Origin: Rickettsiales bacterium UBA4270
GTDB taxonomy: Bacteria > Pseudomonadota > Alphaproteobacteria > Rickettsiales > Deianiraeaceae
Direction of reading: 5' to 3'
NCBI GenBank assembly: GCA_002395105.1
Contig: DGWA01000006.1
Span: forward strand, 1-63,596
DNA length: 63,596 nt
Under the pieces are notes generated by a model, which saw only the letters and a list, made by a program, of their open reading frames with translations, was not told the origin of the DNA and made no database searches. Below, one piece after another: positions 9,450-17,400 of this stretch. The position numbers and the translations under genes were made by a program. Numbering within the stretch: position 1 is the first letter of the stretch; every line of letters starts with the position of its first letter.

Positions 9450-11363
9450 CTATTCTTCTACTTCTTCTTTGTTTTCCTCATCCCCAACTTCTCCCGCTTG
9501 CTTATTTTGATAACTAAACCATTTTTCACACTCTGCTCGATCTGCTTCGCTATAAGGTTTTAAACTTGCTAATTTGTTGTAGATATCAAATTCTCCTTTC
9601 AATTCAAAATTGTCATCAAGTTGTTTAAATACTTCTTTTGCTTGCTTGACAAGTTGTTCTCCTTTTTCATAGTCCTCAATTCCAAGTTGATGATAGTTAA
9701 TTCTAAACACATCAAGATTGTTGTTTTTCAAACTCTTCTTGTCTTTTGAATATTGCCACTTGATTTGTTCGCCTTTTGTTCCTTCTCCGTTTATAACTCT
9801 ATACAACCGCTCATATGTTATATTCTCTGCAATACCGTTTTCATTATTAGTGCATAAAATAAATTGTCTTTTTCCTCCGTCCTCTTCGTTCAGTTCCATT
9901 ACCGCTTGTCCTGTTGTTCCACTGCCTGCAAAGAAGTCGAGGATGATTGCATTTTTGTTTTGTAAAAGATTTATTAAAAATTTTAATAATTCTGTATTTT
10001 TAGGATTATTAAAAACTTTTTTACAAAAAATATCATTTAACAATTTCGTTCCAGCACTATTTGTTATATCAATAATACTTTGTGGAGGTAAAATATTTAC
10101 TTTTTCAAAATATTTAACTCCATTTTTTTCAATTATATCTTTTTCATCAACAAATTCTTTTTTTATTACATTTCTATTATTTTTAATCAATACTTCATTA
10201 TTATTCCAATATTCTTTAAAACTCTCAATGCTCCATGTCCAACGGCCAAGACGTTCACCTTGTCTTTTTGGTGGTCTGATAATTTGATATCCCAAAGACA
10301 ATAAATATTCATCATTTGTATAAATTTCTTCCTCTTTTGAATTTGCAGTCAAGTTGTCAACTTCGTAATCTTTTATTGCTATTGCATGTAATATTTTGTC
10401 GCCTTTTTTGAAAACTTTAAAATCATTATATCCCAAATTGTTTCTATCAATTAGAGTATTATGATTTCCAGTTGCTCCGTTTGCTGTGCCTTCGTAATAA
10501 TAAATTGTATATCCCAAATTGTTTCTATCAATTAGAGTATCGTGCCCCGAACTTGCCCCTGTGTCTCTTCCTAAATAGTAATTATCTTCGTAAACTTTAT
10601 GCAAAACATTGCTTTCATAGGTTAAAAGTAAATCACTATATTTTTTTACATAACATAAAATATATTCGTGATTTCTTTGTATTGTTTTACTATCATTTTG
10701 TGTATTTCCTTTTAATTGTATAAATTCTCCGTAAAAATTCTCCTCCCCAAACACATCATCACACAAAACTTTCAAGTATGCTTGTTCGTTATCATCAATG
10801 CTTATAAAGATAACTCCTTTGTCGCTCAAAAGTTTTCTTGCAAGTTGAAGTCGTTCATTCATCATGTTTAACCAACCTGTTCTTGAAAACTTGTCTCTAT
10901 AAATAAACTTGCCTGTGTTTTGTCCTTCAATGTCTGTTAAAGAATTGCCATCTGTTCTTGTGCTTTCTGTATTATAAGGTGGATCAATGTAAATAAAATC
11001 AATCTTATTTTCATATACTGCAAGCAAGTTTTTTAATGCATCATAGTTTTCTCCAATTATAAGTTTATGTGTTTGTTTTTCTCCAAGTGCATCGCTTTCA
11101 AATGAAAGTTTTTTGTCCTTTTCAATCAATGCAATACAATCATTTTGAACTTCTGGTGTAATATCAAAAACAAAACCAGTTTTAACCCTTTGTGTTATAA
11201 ATTGATAAATCTTGTCAATGTTTTCTTCCGTTGCTTTATCAAGAATATCTAAACATAACTTCTTTTGTTGCCTGTTGAAGCTTGTATCTGCTATATTATT
11301 TATTTCATTCTTATAAAACTTTAACTTATCACTTAATGAGAGAGAAGAGGAGCTGTCGTTCAT
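9450..11363 (-). CDS. mod: Type III DNA methyltransferase subunit Mod
   Basis: N6-adenine methyltransferase and recognition subunit of the type III system. Beta-class motif order is seen: DPPY (motif IV, about residues 127-130 from the chosen start) precedes FFAGSGTTGQAV (motif I, about 477-488), with the target-recognition region between them. I chose the ATG at 11363 (637 residues); an ATG 18 bases upstream adds MVVIII, which looks non-native. The recognition region holds two copies of TLIDRNNLGY 27 residues apart, encoded by a perfect 33-base repeat. No simple-sequence tract that would shift the frame was seen, so slippage-type phase variation is not evident. Confidence 0.93.
   Translation of the reverse strand: MNDSSSSLSLSDKLKFYKNEINNIADTSFNRQQKKLCLDILDKATEENIDKIYQFITQRVKTGFVFDITPEVQNDCIALIEKDKKLSFESDALGEKQTHKLIIGENYDALKNLLAVYENKIDFIYIDPPYNTESTRTDGNSLTDIEGQNTGKFIYRDKFSRTGWLNMMNERLQLARKLLSDKGVIFISIDDNEQAYLKVLCDDVFGEENFYGEFIQLKGNTQNDSKTIQRNHEYILCYVKKYSDLLLTYESNVLHKVYEDNYYLGRDTGASSGHDTLIDRNNLGYTIYYYEGTANGATGNHNTLIDRNNLGYNDFKVFKKGDKILHAIAIKDYEVDNLTANSKEEEIYTNDEYLLSLGYQIIRPPKRQGERLGRWTWSIESFKEYWNNNEVLIKNNRNVIKKEFVDEKDIIEKNGVKYFEKVNILPPQSIIDITNSAGTKLLNDIFCKKVFNNPKNTELLKFLINLLQNKNAIILDFFAGSGTTGQAVMELNEEDGGKRQFILCTNNENGIAENITYERLYRVINGEGTKGEQIKWQYSKDKKSLKNNNLDVFRINYHQLGIEDYEKGEQLVKQAKEVFKQLDDNFELKGEFDIYNKLASLKPYSEADRAECEKWFSYQNKQAGEVGDEENKEEVEE
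10427..10540 (-). repeat. 33-bp perfect direct repeat inside mod
   Basis: The same 33 bases occur at 10427-10459 and 10508-10540, offset by 81 bases (27 codons), so the reading frame is kept. Related Mod proteins usually show this LxNRxNLGYTIYY segment once, so the second copy looks like a recent in-frame duplication within the target-recognition region. Confidence 0.85.
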
Positions 11364-11429
11364 AATAATAATTACAACCAATTGTTTATATGATTTTTTT
11401 TAAATGCAAATGCAAATTTTCTTTTAACC

Positions 11430-11470
11430 TTGACAATTAAAAATTCCTTGACAGTTAAAATTTACTGTCA
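11430..11470 (+). promoter_or_regulatory. rplU promoter/leader with an inverted repeat
   Basis: Two TTGACA boxes occur at 11430-11435 and 11448-11453. TGACAGT (11449-11455) and ACTGTCA (11464-11470) form a perfect 7-base inverted repeat with an 8-base spacer that ends eight bases before the rplU ATG. It could be a promoter with an overlapping operator, or a short leader hairpin for feedback by L21. The spacing to a -10 box is ambiguous. Confidence 0.4.
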
Positions 11471-11477
11471 TAAACAG

Positions 11478-11804
11478 ATGTTATCTATGATTGGTATAGT
11501 TGCTTTAGGTAGCAAACAATATAAAATAGTTCCTGGTGAAGCATGTATTTTTGAAAAAATAGAAGGAGAAGAAGGTTCAAATATACAATTGAAAAATTTG
11601 GTTATGTTGTCTGATAATGATGATGTAATTCTTGATGAAGAACGTTTAAGAAGATACAAAGTTAATGGCGAAATTATAAAACAATACCGTGAAGATAAAG
11701 TTATTTCATTCAAAAAAAAGAGAAGAAAAGATTATACAAACAAGAGAGGTCATAGACAATATAAAACTTTAATTTTAATAAAAAGTATTGAATTAAATAG
11801 TTAG
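11478..11804 (+). CDS. rplU: 50S ribosomal protein L21
   Basis: Large-subunit protein of 108 residues that contacts 23S rRNA. The start at 11478 gives MLSMIGIVALGSKQYKIVPG; the second Met (11487) is equally possible. An upstream extension to 11430 would add 16 non-family residues and run through the promoter. The C-terminal KKRRKDYTNKRGHRQYKT is the typical L21 RNA-binding tail. rpmA follows after 16 bases, the standard pair. Confidence 0.95.
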   Translation: MLSMIGIVALGSKQYKIVPGEACIFEKIEGEEGSNIQLKNLVMLSDNDDVILDEERLRRYKVNGEIIKQYREDKVISFKKKRRKDYTNKRGHRQYKTLILIKSIELNS

Positions 11805-11820
11805 TTTAATGGTTTAATTT

Positions 11821-12075
11821 ATGGCACATCATAAGGCTGGTGGTTCTACTAAGAACGGACGTGATTCTGCCGGACGCAGGCTTGGTTTGAAAGTTTGTGG
11901 TGGTGGATTTATTAAAAAAGGTTCAATAATAGTTCGTCAAAGAGGCACTAAATACTTTCCAAAAAATAATGTAGACATCGGAAGAGATCATACAATCTTT
12001 GCATTAGAAGACGGAATTGTTGTTTTTAAAAAAACAAAGAATAATAGAGTTTTAGTTTCAGTCGAAAGTAAATAA
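11821..12075 (+). CDS. rpmA: 50S ribosomal protein L27
   Basis: Large-subunit protein of 84 residues whose N-terminal tail reaches the peptidyl-transferase centre. The start MAHHKAGGSTKNGRDSAGRR is typical, and RQRGTKYFPKNNVDIGRDHT is the family core. There is no N-terminal presequence of the Firmicutes type. It is the second gene of the rplU-rpmA unit; obgE, the frequent third gene, is not here. Confidence 0.97.
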   Translation: MAHHKAGGSTKNGRDSAGRRLGLKVCGGGFIKKGSIIVRQRGTKYFPKNNVDIGRDHTIFALEDGIVVFKKTKNNRVLVSVESK

Positions 12076-12155
12076 AATTTTACTTTTAATCTTTTAAATA
12101 CATTTTTTATAAAAAAATATTGCAAATAATATTCTTATTTTTTTATTGCTTTGAT

Positions 12156-13028
12156 ATGAGGAAAATTATTGCATCAATGATTGATATCTTTGCTCGCTTG
12201 AATAGAGATATAGTTGCTGGAATTTGGCAAACAGCTTTAATAATGCCATTAGATTGTATGTTATTTGTCGTATTAACCGGTAAACCAAGTTATGAAGGTC
12301 TTGATTATCGTTTTTGGATCTTTTTCTCAATATATACAGTATTCTTTCTTTTAGGCTATGCCGCATCTCCTATAATAAAAAAGAATCAATTCCTCGGGAT
12401 GTTAACAAATATGGTAGAAGAAGGAAATATAACAGTAGGACAAAAAACAAAAATATGGGATATAGTTAAAAATACATCAAGATATGCACCACTCTGGTCT
12501 CGTGATGGATTTTGTTTATTCTTCATGGAAAATTTATATTGTTTTAGTATAATTTTTGCATTTTTTGGCGGCGAAGGTTTAATAAATGCAAGCTTAAATG
12601 GCCTTCCTAAAATTGTTCCAATTTTACATCTTTGTTTTGCTGTTTTGTGTCTATTTTTTGAAGCTAAATTTGATAAATATTTTGCAAAAAAAATGCGTGA
12701 AAAATATAAAATGAATAATGTAAAAATGTTTTATGGAGCAAATAAAGAAATCACAGCAAAATTGATAGCAGACATTACAGGCGATTCTTCTAGTAAAAAC
12801 TTAATGAATTTGCATCTAGAAAGTATGCTTGAAGATATTACAGATATATTAGATGTATCACAAGAAAAAGAGAAAGCTAAAAAAAATCAGCGTAAATTTG
12901 GTAAAACAGGAATACCAAAAGGCAGATTAGAAAAAGCAAAATACGGAATAATGTCAATAAAAAAGAAAAAAAAAGTTAAAAGAAATAATAAATATAAACA
13001 AAAGAAAAAAGGGAAGAAAAAACATTAA
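12156..13028 (+). CDS. Unknown multi-pass membrane protein with a Lys-rich tail
   Basis: I do not recognise this 290-residue protein. A TTG 36 bases upstream is in frame, but it lies in a TTGCAA promoter-like box, so the ATG at 12156 is preferred. Four hydrophobic segments are visible (about residues 25-42, 55-75, 121-142 and 153-170), then a long cytoplasmic part that ends in a strongly basic Lys/Arg tail of about 35 residues that might bind nucleic acid or acidic lipid. It follows rpmA by 80 bases. Its stop directly abuts the stop of the opposing HAD gene with no base between them. Confidence 0.7.
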   Translation: MRKIIASMIDIFARLNRDIVAGIWQTALIMPLDCMLFVVLTGKPSYEGLDYRFWIFFSIYTVFFLLGYAASPIIKKNQFLGMLTNMVEEGNITVGQKTKIWDIVKNTSRYAPLWSRDGFCLFFMENLYCFSIIFAFFGGEGLINASLNGLPKIVPILHLCFAVLCLFFEAKFDKYFAKKMREKYKMNNVKMFYGANKEITAKLIADITGDSSSKNLMNLHLESMLEDITDILDVSQEKEKAKKNQRKFGKTGIPKGRLEKAKYGIMSIKKKKKVKRNNKYKQKKKGKKKH

Positions 13029-13694
13029 TTAAATAAATTCAATATCATGTAAATCTTTATGAGAATTTAAAAGAACTAATTGATCGTTTGGAAAATCATC
13101 AGCCAACGAACAATCACCCAAAAAAAATAGTCGTGCATTTATGTTTTTCGCAAAATCAACGTCTGCTTCTGCATCGCCAAAGAACCATAATTTATCGGGA
13201 TGATGCCATTTTTCCTTAAACTCCATTTTTTCATAAACTGGACTAAACATTTTAGGATCTGGTTTTGCATATCCACTGTCTGTATATCCTATAATAAAAT
13301 CAAAATATTTAGTAAAATTAAATTTGTCCGCCTCGCGTCTAACTATATTACCTGGTTTATTACTCATAACGCATTGTTTAATTCCTTTATCGTGAAACAT
13401 TTTTAATGTTTCTCCTGCCCACGGTAACGGTTGTAAAGTATCTTTAGCGCAATAATCATACAATATTTGATATTCTTCTTGTATTAATTTTGATTTGTTT
13501 TCACCAAATTGAGCAGTAAAGACATCACTAAAACAGTAACCATTAATCTTTATAACATCCAGCATGGTTAGTTTTGGAAGATTGTATTTTTCATAAAGCA
13601 TGTTCATTGAGGCAAGAGTAACTGGTTGAGTATCCACCAATGTATTATCCCAATCATAACATATCAATTTTGGTTTTTTCAATCTTAACTCCAT
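13029..13694 (-). CDS. HAD-family phosphatase (phosphoglycolate phosphatase-like)
   Basis: Haloacid dehalogenase hydrolase of 221 residues. Motif I is YDWDNTLVDT with both catalytic aspartates, motif II is the Ser/Asn of MSNKPG, motif III is the Lys of GYAKPDPKMF, and motif IV is FFGDAEADVDFAK. The cap sits between motifs I and II as in Gph-like and beta-phosphoglucomutase-like enzymes. The substrate cannot be read from sequence; phosphoglycolate or a nucleotide or sugar phosphate is likely. A TTG start nine bases upstream is less plausible than this ATG. Confidence 0.85.
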   Translation of the reverse strand: MELRLKKPKLICYDWDNTLVDTQPVTLASMNMLYEKYNLPKLTMLDVIKINGYCFSDVFTAQFGENKSKLIQEEYQILYDYCAKDTLQPLPWAGETLKMFHDKGIKQCVMSNKPGNIVRREADKFNFTKYFDFIIGYTDSGYAKPDPKMFSPVYEKMEFKEKWHHPDKLWFFGDAEADVDFAKNINARLFFLGDCSLADDFPNDQLVLLNSHKDLHDIEFI

Positions 13695-13717
13695 ACAAAA
13701 CAACTAAAATTACAGCC

Positions 13718-14422
13718 TTAAAAGTTAAATCCGATACCTGTATTTAGTAGCCAAATGTCTTTAACAAAATTCTTCTTAAATACAAATAACCTTCTACACT
13801 CTATTTTAAAATGTAAACCTGCAAAAATTCTATAAGTAAATGCCAAGCCAACGTTCGCGCCAAAACCAACTTTATTAGAATAAGAAGCAGCCCTAACCGG
13901 AACTGTTTCAGCATCTGCATAATAAATATTACTTATATTCGATGAAATTATATTTAAACCGGTTAAAACTTGAAGATCTATATTTTTATAAAAAGGAAGA
14001 CGTAACCCCATGTCTATATTTGCTAATAAAATCTCACTTTTAATATTTTTAATTTCTTTAAACTCTAATGCATAAGAATCTCTTAGTTTTGATTTTTTAG
14101 TTATTGTCTGAAAACTTAATCCAAATGACCAATTTCTGTTAATAGTCAAACCTGCACCAAGAATAAAACCATTATGACCATTTCTTAGCATATTTCCATA
14201 TTCAATATTACTATTATTTACGTAAGGAACCCAACCAAATGAATAACCAGCAAATACATATGGAGATAAATCCCAAGCATTAGCTGTAAATATATTATAG
14301 CTATATTGTTTTGTATAATAATCGCTGTTTTCATCTTCTGCATTACATGTTTTAAAAGAAAATAACATCAATGCAACAGATACAAAGACGGAACATAAAT
14401 ATCTTAATGTAAGATTCATCAT
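13718..14422 (-). CDS. Outer-membrane beta-barrel protein
   Basis: A 234-residue exported protein with a signal peptide ending at CNA-ED (about residues 26-29). Alternating amphipathic strands follow, and the protein ends NTGIGFNF with the terminal Phe recognised by the BAM machinery. The strand count suggests a small 8-strand OmpA/opacity-type barrel. No periplasmic peptidoglycan-binding domain is present. Segments such as FAGYSFGWVPYVN and LGAGLTINRNWSFGLSFQ are typical barrel hairpins. Possible roles are surface antigen or adhesin. A promoter candidate lies immediately upstream, so it may be transcribed alone from a leaderless start. Confidence 0.8.
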   Translation of the reverse strand: MMNLTLRYLCSVFVSVALMLFSFKTCNAEDENSDYYTKQYSYNIFTANAWDLSPYVFAGYSFGWVPYVNNSNIEYGNMLRNGHNGFILGAGLTINRNWSFGLSFQTITKKSKLRDSYALEFKEIKNIKSEILLANIDMGLRLPFYKNIDLQVLTGLNIISSNISNIYYADAETVPVRAASYSNKVGFGANVGLAFTYRIFAGLHFKIECRRLFVFKKNFVKDIWLLNTGIGFNF

Positions 14423-14427
14423 ACAGA

Positions 14428-14457
14428 ATATAACAACTATATTGTATAAATTGTCAA
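14428..14457 (-). promoter_or_regulatory. Promoter candidate for the outer-membrane protein
   Basis: On the minus strand a perfect TTGACA (14452-14457) is followed after 18 bases by TTATAT (14428-14433). Only five bases separate the -10 from the first ATG at 14422, so transcription would begin at or next to the start codon. Confidence 0.5.
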
Positions 14458-14478
14458 TATAATTTTCAACTTTATTTA

Positions 14479-14829
14479 TTAATTAATGGTAAAACCGTTT
14501 ATAAAACTTTCAAAAATTCTGTATGTAGTTATATGTTTGTTTATGTCGAAATTAATTTTATATTCAACTTCATCAAACCTTATTTTATAACCATACTTTT
14601 TTTTTAAAAAAAACATAATTTCTTTCATTATCAAAGGCAATTGTTCGCAAAAATTATTCTGTTCGCATTTATGAAAAAATACTTTCTCTTTTTTTAAAAA
14701 CACAGTTAAACTAACAATACTATTGTTATCAATAGGGATACAGCATATTATCGTTATATTTATCTTCCCATTTTTGTTATAAAACTTTCTTTCTCGTTCT
14801 GCCATAACAACGGTTTTTTTATAATCCAA
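14479..14829 (-). CDS. Small unknown protein overlapping the glycosyltransferase gene
   Basis: An open frame of up to 116 residues, unrecognised. Starting at 14829 it overlaps the end of the upstream glycosyltransferase by 70 bases; a second Met at 14805 reduces this to 46. It has no signal peptide or clear membrane segment and is rich in Lys, Phe and Ile. The 3' two thirds (to 14479) lie in otherwise empty sequence, which favours a real gene. The start is uncertain. Confidence 0.45.
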   Translation of the reverse strand: MDYKKTVVMAERERKFYNKNGKINITIICCIPIDNNSIVSLTVFLKKEKVFFHKCEQNNFCEQLPLIMKEIMFFLKKKYGYKIRFDEVEYKINFDINKHITTYRIFESFINGFTIN

Positions 14830-15584
14830 ATATTTTTAAAATTATACTTTTTAGGTAAAACAACATAATATAAAATATCAGCAGCACCTTCTAATCCATT
14901 AATTGTTTCTTTTTTTAAAAGTTTAACTATTTGTTGTGCACATTGTTTTGTAATAATATATCCAGTTGCACCAGAAACGCCATGTAATAATTCTGCTCGT
15001 GAATTATAAAAATATCTATTAAAACCATACTTTAAAACAGAAAATAAAAATGACGTTCTATGCTTCTTGCCTTTAAGATTTGTATTATCAAGTTTTAATA
15101 TGCCAAAATCTTTTGGCGCGTGCTGTAAAATTAAATCACATTTTTCCTTAAAATTATCAGCAAAAATTACATCATCTTCAAGCACGAGCCCTAAATCATA
15201 ATTTCCAATTGAAACATTATATATCGCGCGCAAATGAGATAACATACACCCAAACTCACCAACTGTTAAATGTCTTTGGCGATTTTTCTTTTTTAAAATT
15301 ATTTTATCTGTCGAAAGACAATATTTATACACAAGCTCTGTATTGTTTTTATCAAAAATTTTATATTTTGTATTTTTTTTTAATGCAATTTCTTTATTCA
15401 TTAATTTTTCTACATTAATTTCTGATACTTCTTTATCATTTTGATCTAGCTCTTTTATTACTAAATCTTTTAAACCATTACTTGCTTTTAAACGTGTAAA
15501 CTCTAACTGACTTTTTTCACATCTCTGTCTGCATTTTTTCAATCTATCAATGCATTCATCAAGATTTATAATTTGCGTAAACAT
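14760..15584 (-). CDS. Glycosyltransferase family 25
   Basis: A 274-residue transferase of the family that includes LOS galactosyltransferases and procollagen galactosyltransferases. The start at 15584 gives MFTQIINLDECIDRL, the usual GT25 N-terminus; the open frame extends upstream only inside the preceding gene. Signature parts are the RHLTVGEFGCMLSHLRAI helix and LGLVLEDDV with the metal-binding EDD. The start codon is four bases after the stop of the prepilin-like gene, so the two are very likely co-transcribed. That makes either pilin glycosylation or LPS decoration possible. Confidence 0.88.
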   Translation of the reverse strand: MFTQIINLDECIDRLKKCRQRCEKSQLEFTRLKASNGLKDLVIKELDQNDKEVSEINVEKLMNKEIALKKNTKYKIFDKNNTELVYKYCLSTDKIILKKKNRQRHLTVGEFGCMLSHLRAIYNVSIGNYDLGLVLEDDVIFADNFKEKCDLILQHAPKDFGILKLDNTNLKGKKHRTSFLFSVLKYGFNRYFYNSRAELLHGVSGATGYIITKQCAQQIVKLLKKETINGLEGAADILYYVVLPKKYNFKNIWIIKKPLLWQNEKESFITKMGR

Positions 15585-15588
15585 AAAA

Positions 15589-17325
15589 TTACGATACACG
15601 TTTCCACATATACACAGTATATGTAAATGGCTGAACAGTACCACGACCTGCACCACCATAAACATCGTCAAAAAAAGATGCACTAAATATATATTCATAC
15701 GTTTCCATTCCACTTCCGCTACCAGTAAAAGCAGTATGCCCACATTCCTTATGTGCTCTAAATGATTTTCCGAAAAATGTTTCACAATAACTCCTATCTT
15801 TGCACGGAGAACCAAATACACACCCCATCTTTCCAGCAATTTCCGGCAAACCAGCTTGAATTGCGCGATTTACTGGTAAATCTTTATAATAGAATACCGT
15901 ACCGTCAAATGTATGTGATAAATATTTCGATCCAGCATCACCGCAATTAGATCCATTTGTCTGGCCAGCGTTTTGAAGAATTGCACCACACTCTACTCGT
16001 TCCCATTCACCACATCCAAGTTTTTGTTTTACATTATCATTTGTCGTTAAATTATCGTCAAATGATATATAAATTGAACCAACTGGATATGCAGTTTCAC
16101 ATACATTCTTTTTCGCACCATTTAACGGTATAAAATTACCATCTTGATAAATGTATATTCCTGAAATATAGTTATTGTAAGATGAAGTTAAAAAATACAA
16201 TACTAACGGATCGCCAACCACGTTATCAAATGTCGAAACAATTTTAAATAAAGAATTAATTTGCTTTGCGGAATTCGACAATTCATTAATAGCTCCAGAA
16301 ACTTCCTTACTTGTTGTTGTAAGTTTTTCATCAACTTTTAATTGATATTCAACTGCATTATTTCTGTTTGTCAAAATTCTCGTATCTTCTTTTATATTAG
16401 AATTTTTTTGCACCAATTCAGATAAAGTTTTATACTTTACAATATTATCAAAATCTTTTGAAAAACCTTGATAAATAGTTCTACTATCAGTCGAATATAA
16501 ACCATAATTTTGAACACAATTTTTAATAGTATTATTTGTTGGTTTTGAGGTATTTATCTCTCCTGTTTTTGTATCAAAATAACATTTATCTGATTGTCCT
16601 TTTGAAATTATGACATATGCAGTATTATTTTTTGTTGTTAATATTTCAGAATTAATTTTGTTATTATAAACACTCAACCTATTAATTGAAATTGTTATTT
16701 GGTCAAGTGTTTCATGTGAAAAATATACAACATATCTTCCGTTTTGATCTGTGATATAAGATGATTTTTTGTGTCCTGTTGAAAATTTTTTTCCATTTAA
16801 ATTTGCCAAAGATGAATGTGTAATATATTCAAAATTATGTCCTTGACTATCATATGCATAACTATCTGGTAAACCTAATGTTCTTGTTGGTACGACGCCC
16901 CATATGACAAAATTATCCGGACAGCAACTACTTACTTCTCCGGAATTACAACTTGGAAAACTATTGCCAGCATCTCCTTTTTGTTCTTCACTGCAATATC
17001 TCGATTCAGCGGAAGCATTATAAACATTAGAACTATTCTCCTCCAAATATCCAGCATTATCTTTGTTTGATTTTGGATTTGCTGGGAAAGGTAAACGACC
17101 ATTTACTGTAAAAAATTGTTGCAATGCGTCTTCTATTTCTTGTATCTTTTTAAGATCATTTTTTACTTTTGGATTTGTTGCTTTATAAGCTACTAATCCG
17201 CTTCCTACAATAATTCCAATAACAAATAACACAATCGTTAACTCTATGATAGAAAATGATAACTTTTTCCTAAAAATCTTGCATGCAGATAAAAACTTAT
17301 TTAAAATACTAGTATTGGTCTTCAT
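15589..17325 (-). CDS. Prepilin-like protein with a phage tail-fibre-like C-terminus
   Basis: A 578-residue chimera. After a 23-residue basic leader comes SFSIIELTIVLFVIGIIVGS, a type IV prepilin helix with Glu at +5 (Glu28); the residue before the cleavage site is Ser23, not the usual Gly. Residues 60-250 resemble alphaproteobacterial pseudopilin bodies (FFTVNGRLPFP, RTLGLPDSYAYDSQG, AYVIISKG). Residues 300-360 look helical and may trimerise. Residues 412-578 match tail-fibre and baseplate tip proteins: AYPVGSIYIS (412-421), WERVECGAILQ, AGLPEIAG (491-498) and the closing VYGGAGRGTVQPFTYTVYMW. Many Cys residues could form disulfides. It is probably processed by the prepilin peptidase at 27387-28166 and displayed at a pilus tip (inference). 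Confidence 0.82.
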   Translation of the reverse strand: MKTNTSILNKFLSACKIFRKKLSFSIIELTIVLFVIGIIVGSGLVAYKATNPKVKNDLKKIQEIEDALQQFFTVNGRLPFPANPKSNKDNAGYLEENSSNVYNASAESRYCSEEQKGDAGNSFPSCNSGEVSSCCPDNFVIWGVVPTRTLGLPDSYAYDSQGHNFEYITHSSLANLNGKKFSTGHKKSSYITDQNGRYVVYFSHETLDQITISINRLSVYNNKINSEILTTKNNTAYVIISKGQSDKCYFDTKTGEINTSKPTNNTIKNCVQNYGLYSTDSRTIYQGFSKDFDNIVKYKTLSELVQKNSNIKEDTRILTNRNNAVEYQLKVDEKLTTTSKEVSGAINELSNSAKQINSLFKIVSTFDNVVGDPLVLYFLTSSYNNYISGIYIYQDGNFIPLNGAKKNVCETAYPVGSIYISFDDNLTTNDNVKQKLGCGEWERVECGAILQNAGQTNGSNCGDAGSKYLSHTFDGTVFYYKDLPVNRAIQAGLPEIAGKMGCVFGSPCKDRSYCETFFGKSFRAHKECGHTAFTGSGSGMETYEYIFSASFFDDVYGGAGRGTVQPFTYTVYMWKRVS

Positions 17326-17365
17326 TTAATGACGTTATTATTGTATGTAATTTTATTTTTATTAT

Positions 17366-17393
17366 TTGCAAATTGTTTTTCGTTAATTATATA
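17366..17393 (+). promoter_or_regulatory. Promoter candidate for prmC-ftsB
   Basis: TTGCAA (17366-17371), 16 bases, then TATATA (17388-17393). Seven bases separate the -10 from the ATG at 17401, which again suggests a leaderless or near-leaderless transcript. It supports the internal ATG start of prmC over longer in-frame starts. Confidence 0.5.
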
Positions 17394-17400
17394 TACAGCA

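Noticed and set aside
11361..11381. ATT triplet run at the mod start as a phase-variation tract
   Set aside because: Triplet changes keep the frame, and the run is only three units long.
15585..15839. Upstream in-frame extension of the GT25 gene by 85 residues
   Set aside because: It lies wholly inside the prepilin-like gene in another frame, and the GT25 N-terminus begins naturally at the ATG at 15584.
17329..17400. A membrane-helix leader on PrmC
   Set aside because: PrmC is cytosolic and has no such leader. The stretch contains a TTGCAA/TATATA promoter and the family N-terminus starts at 17401.
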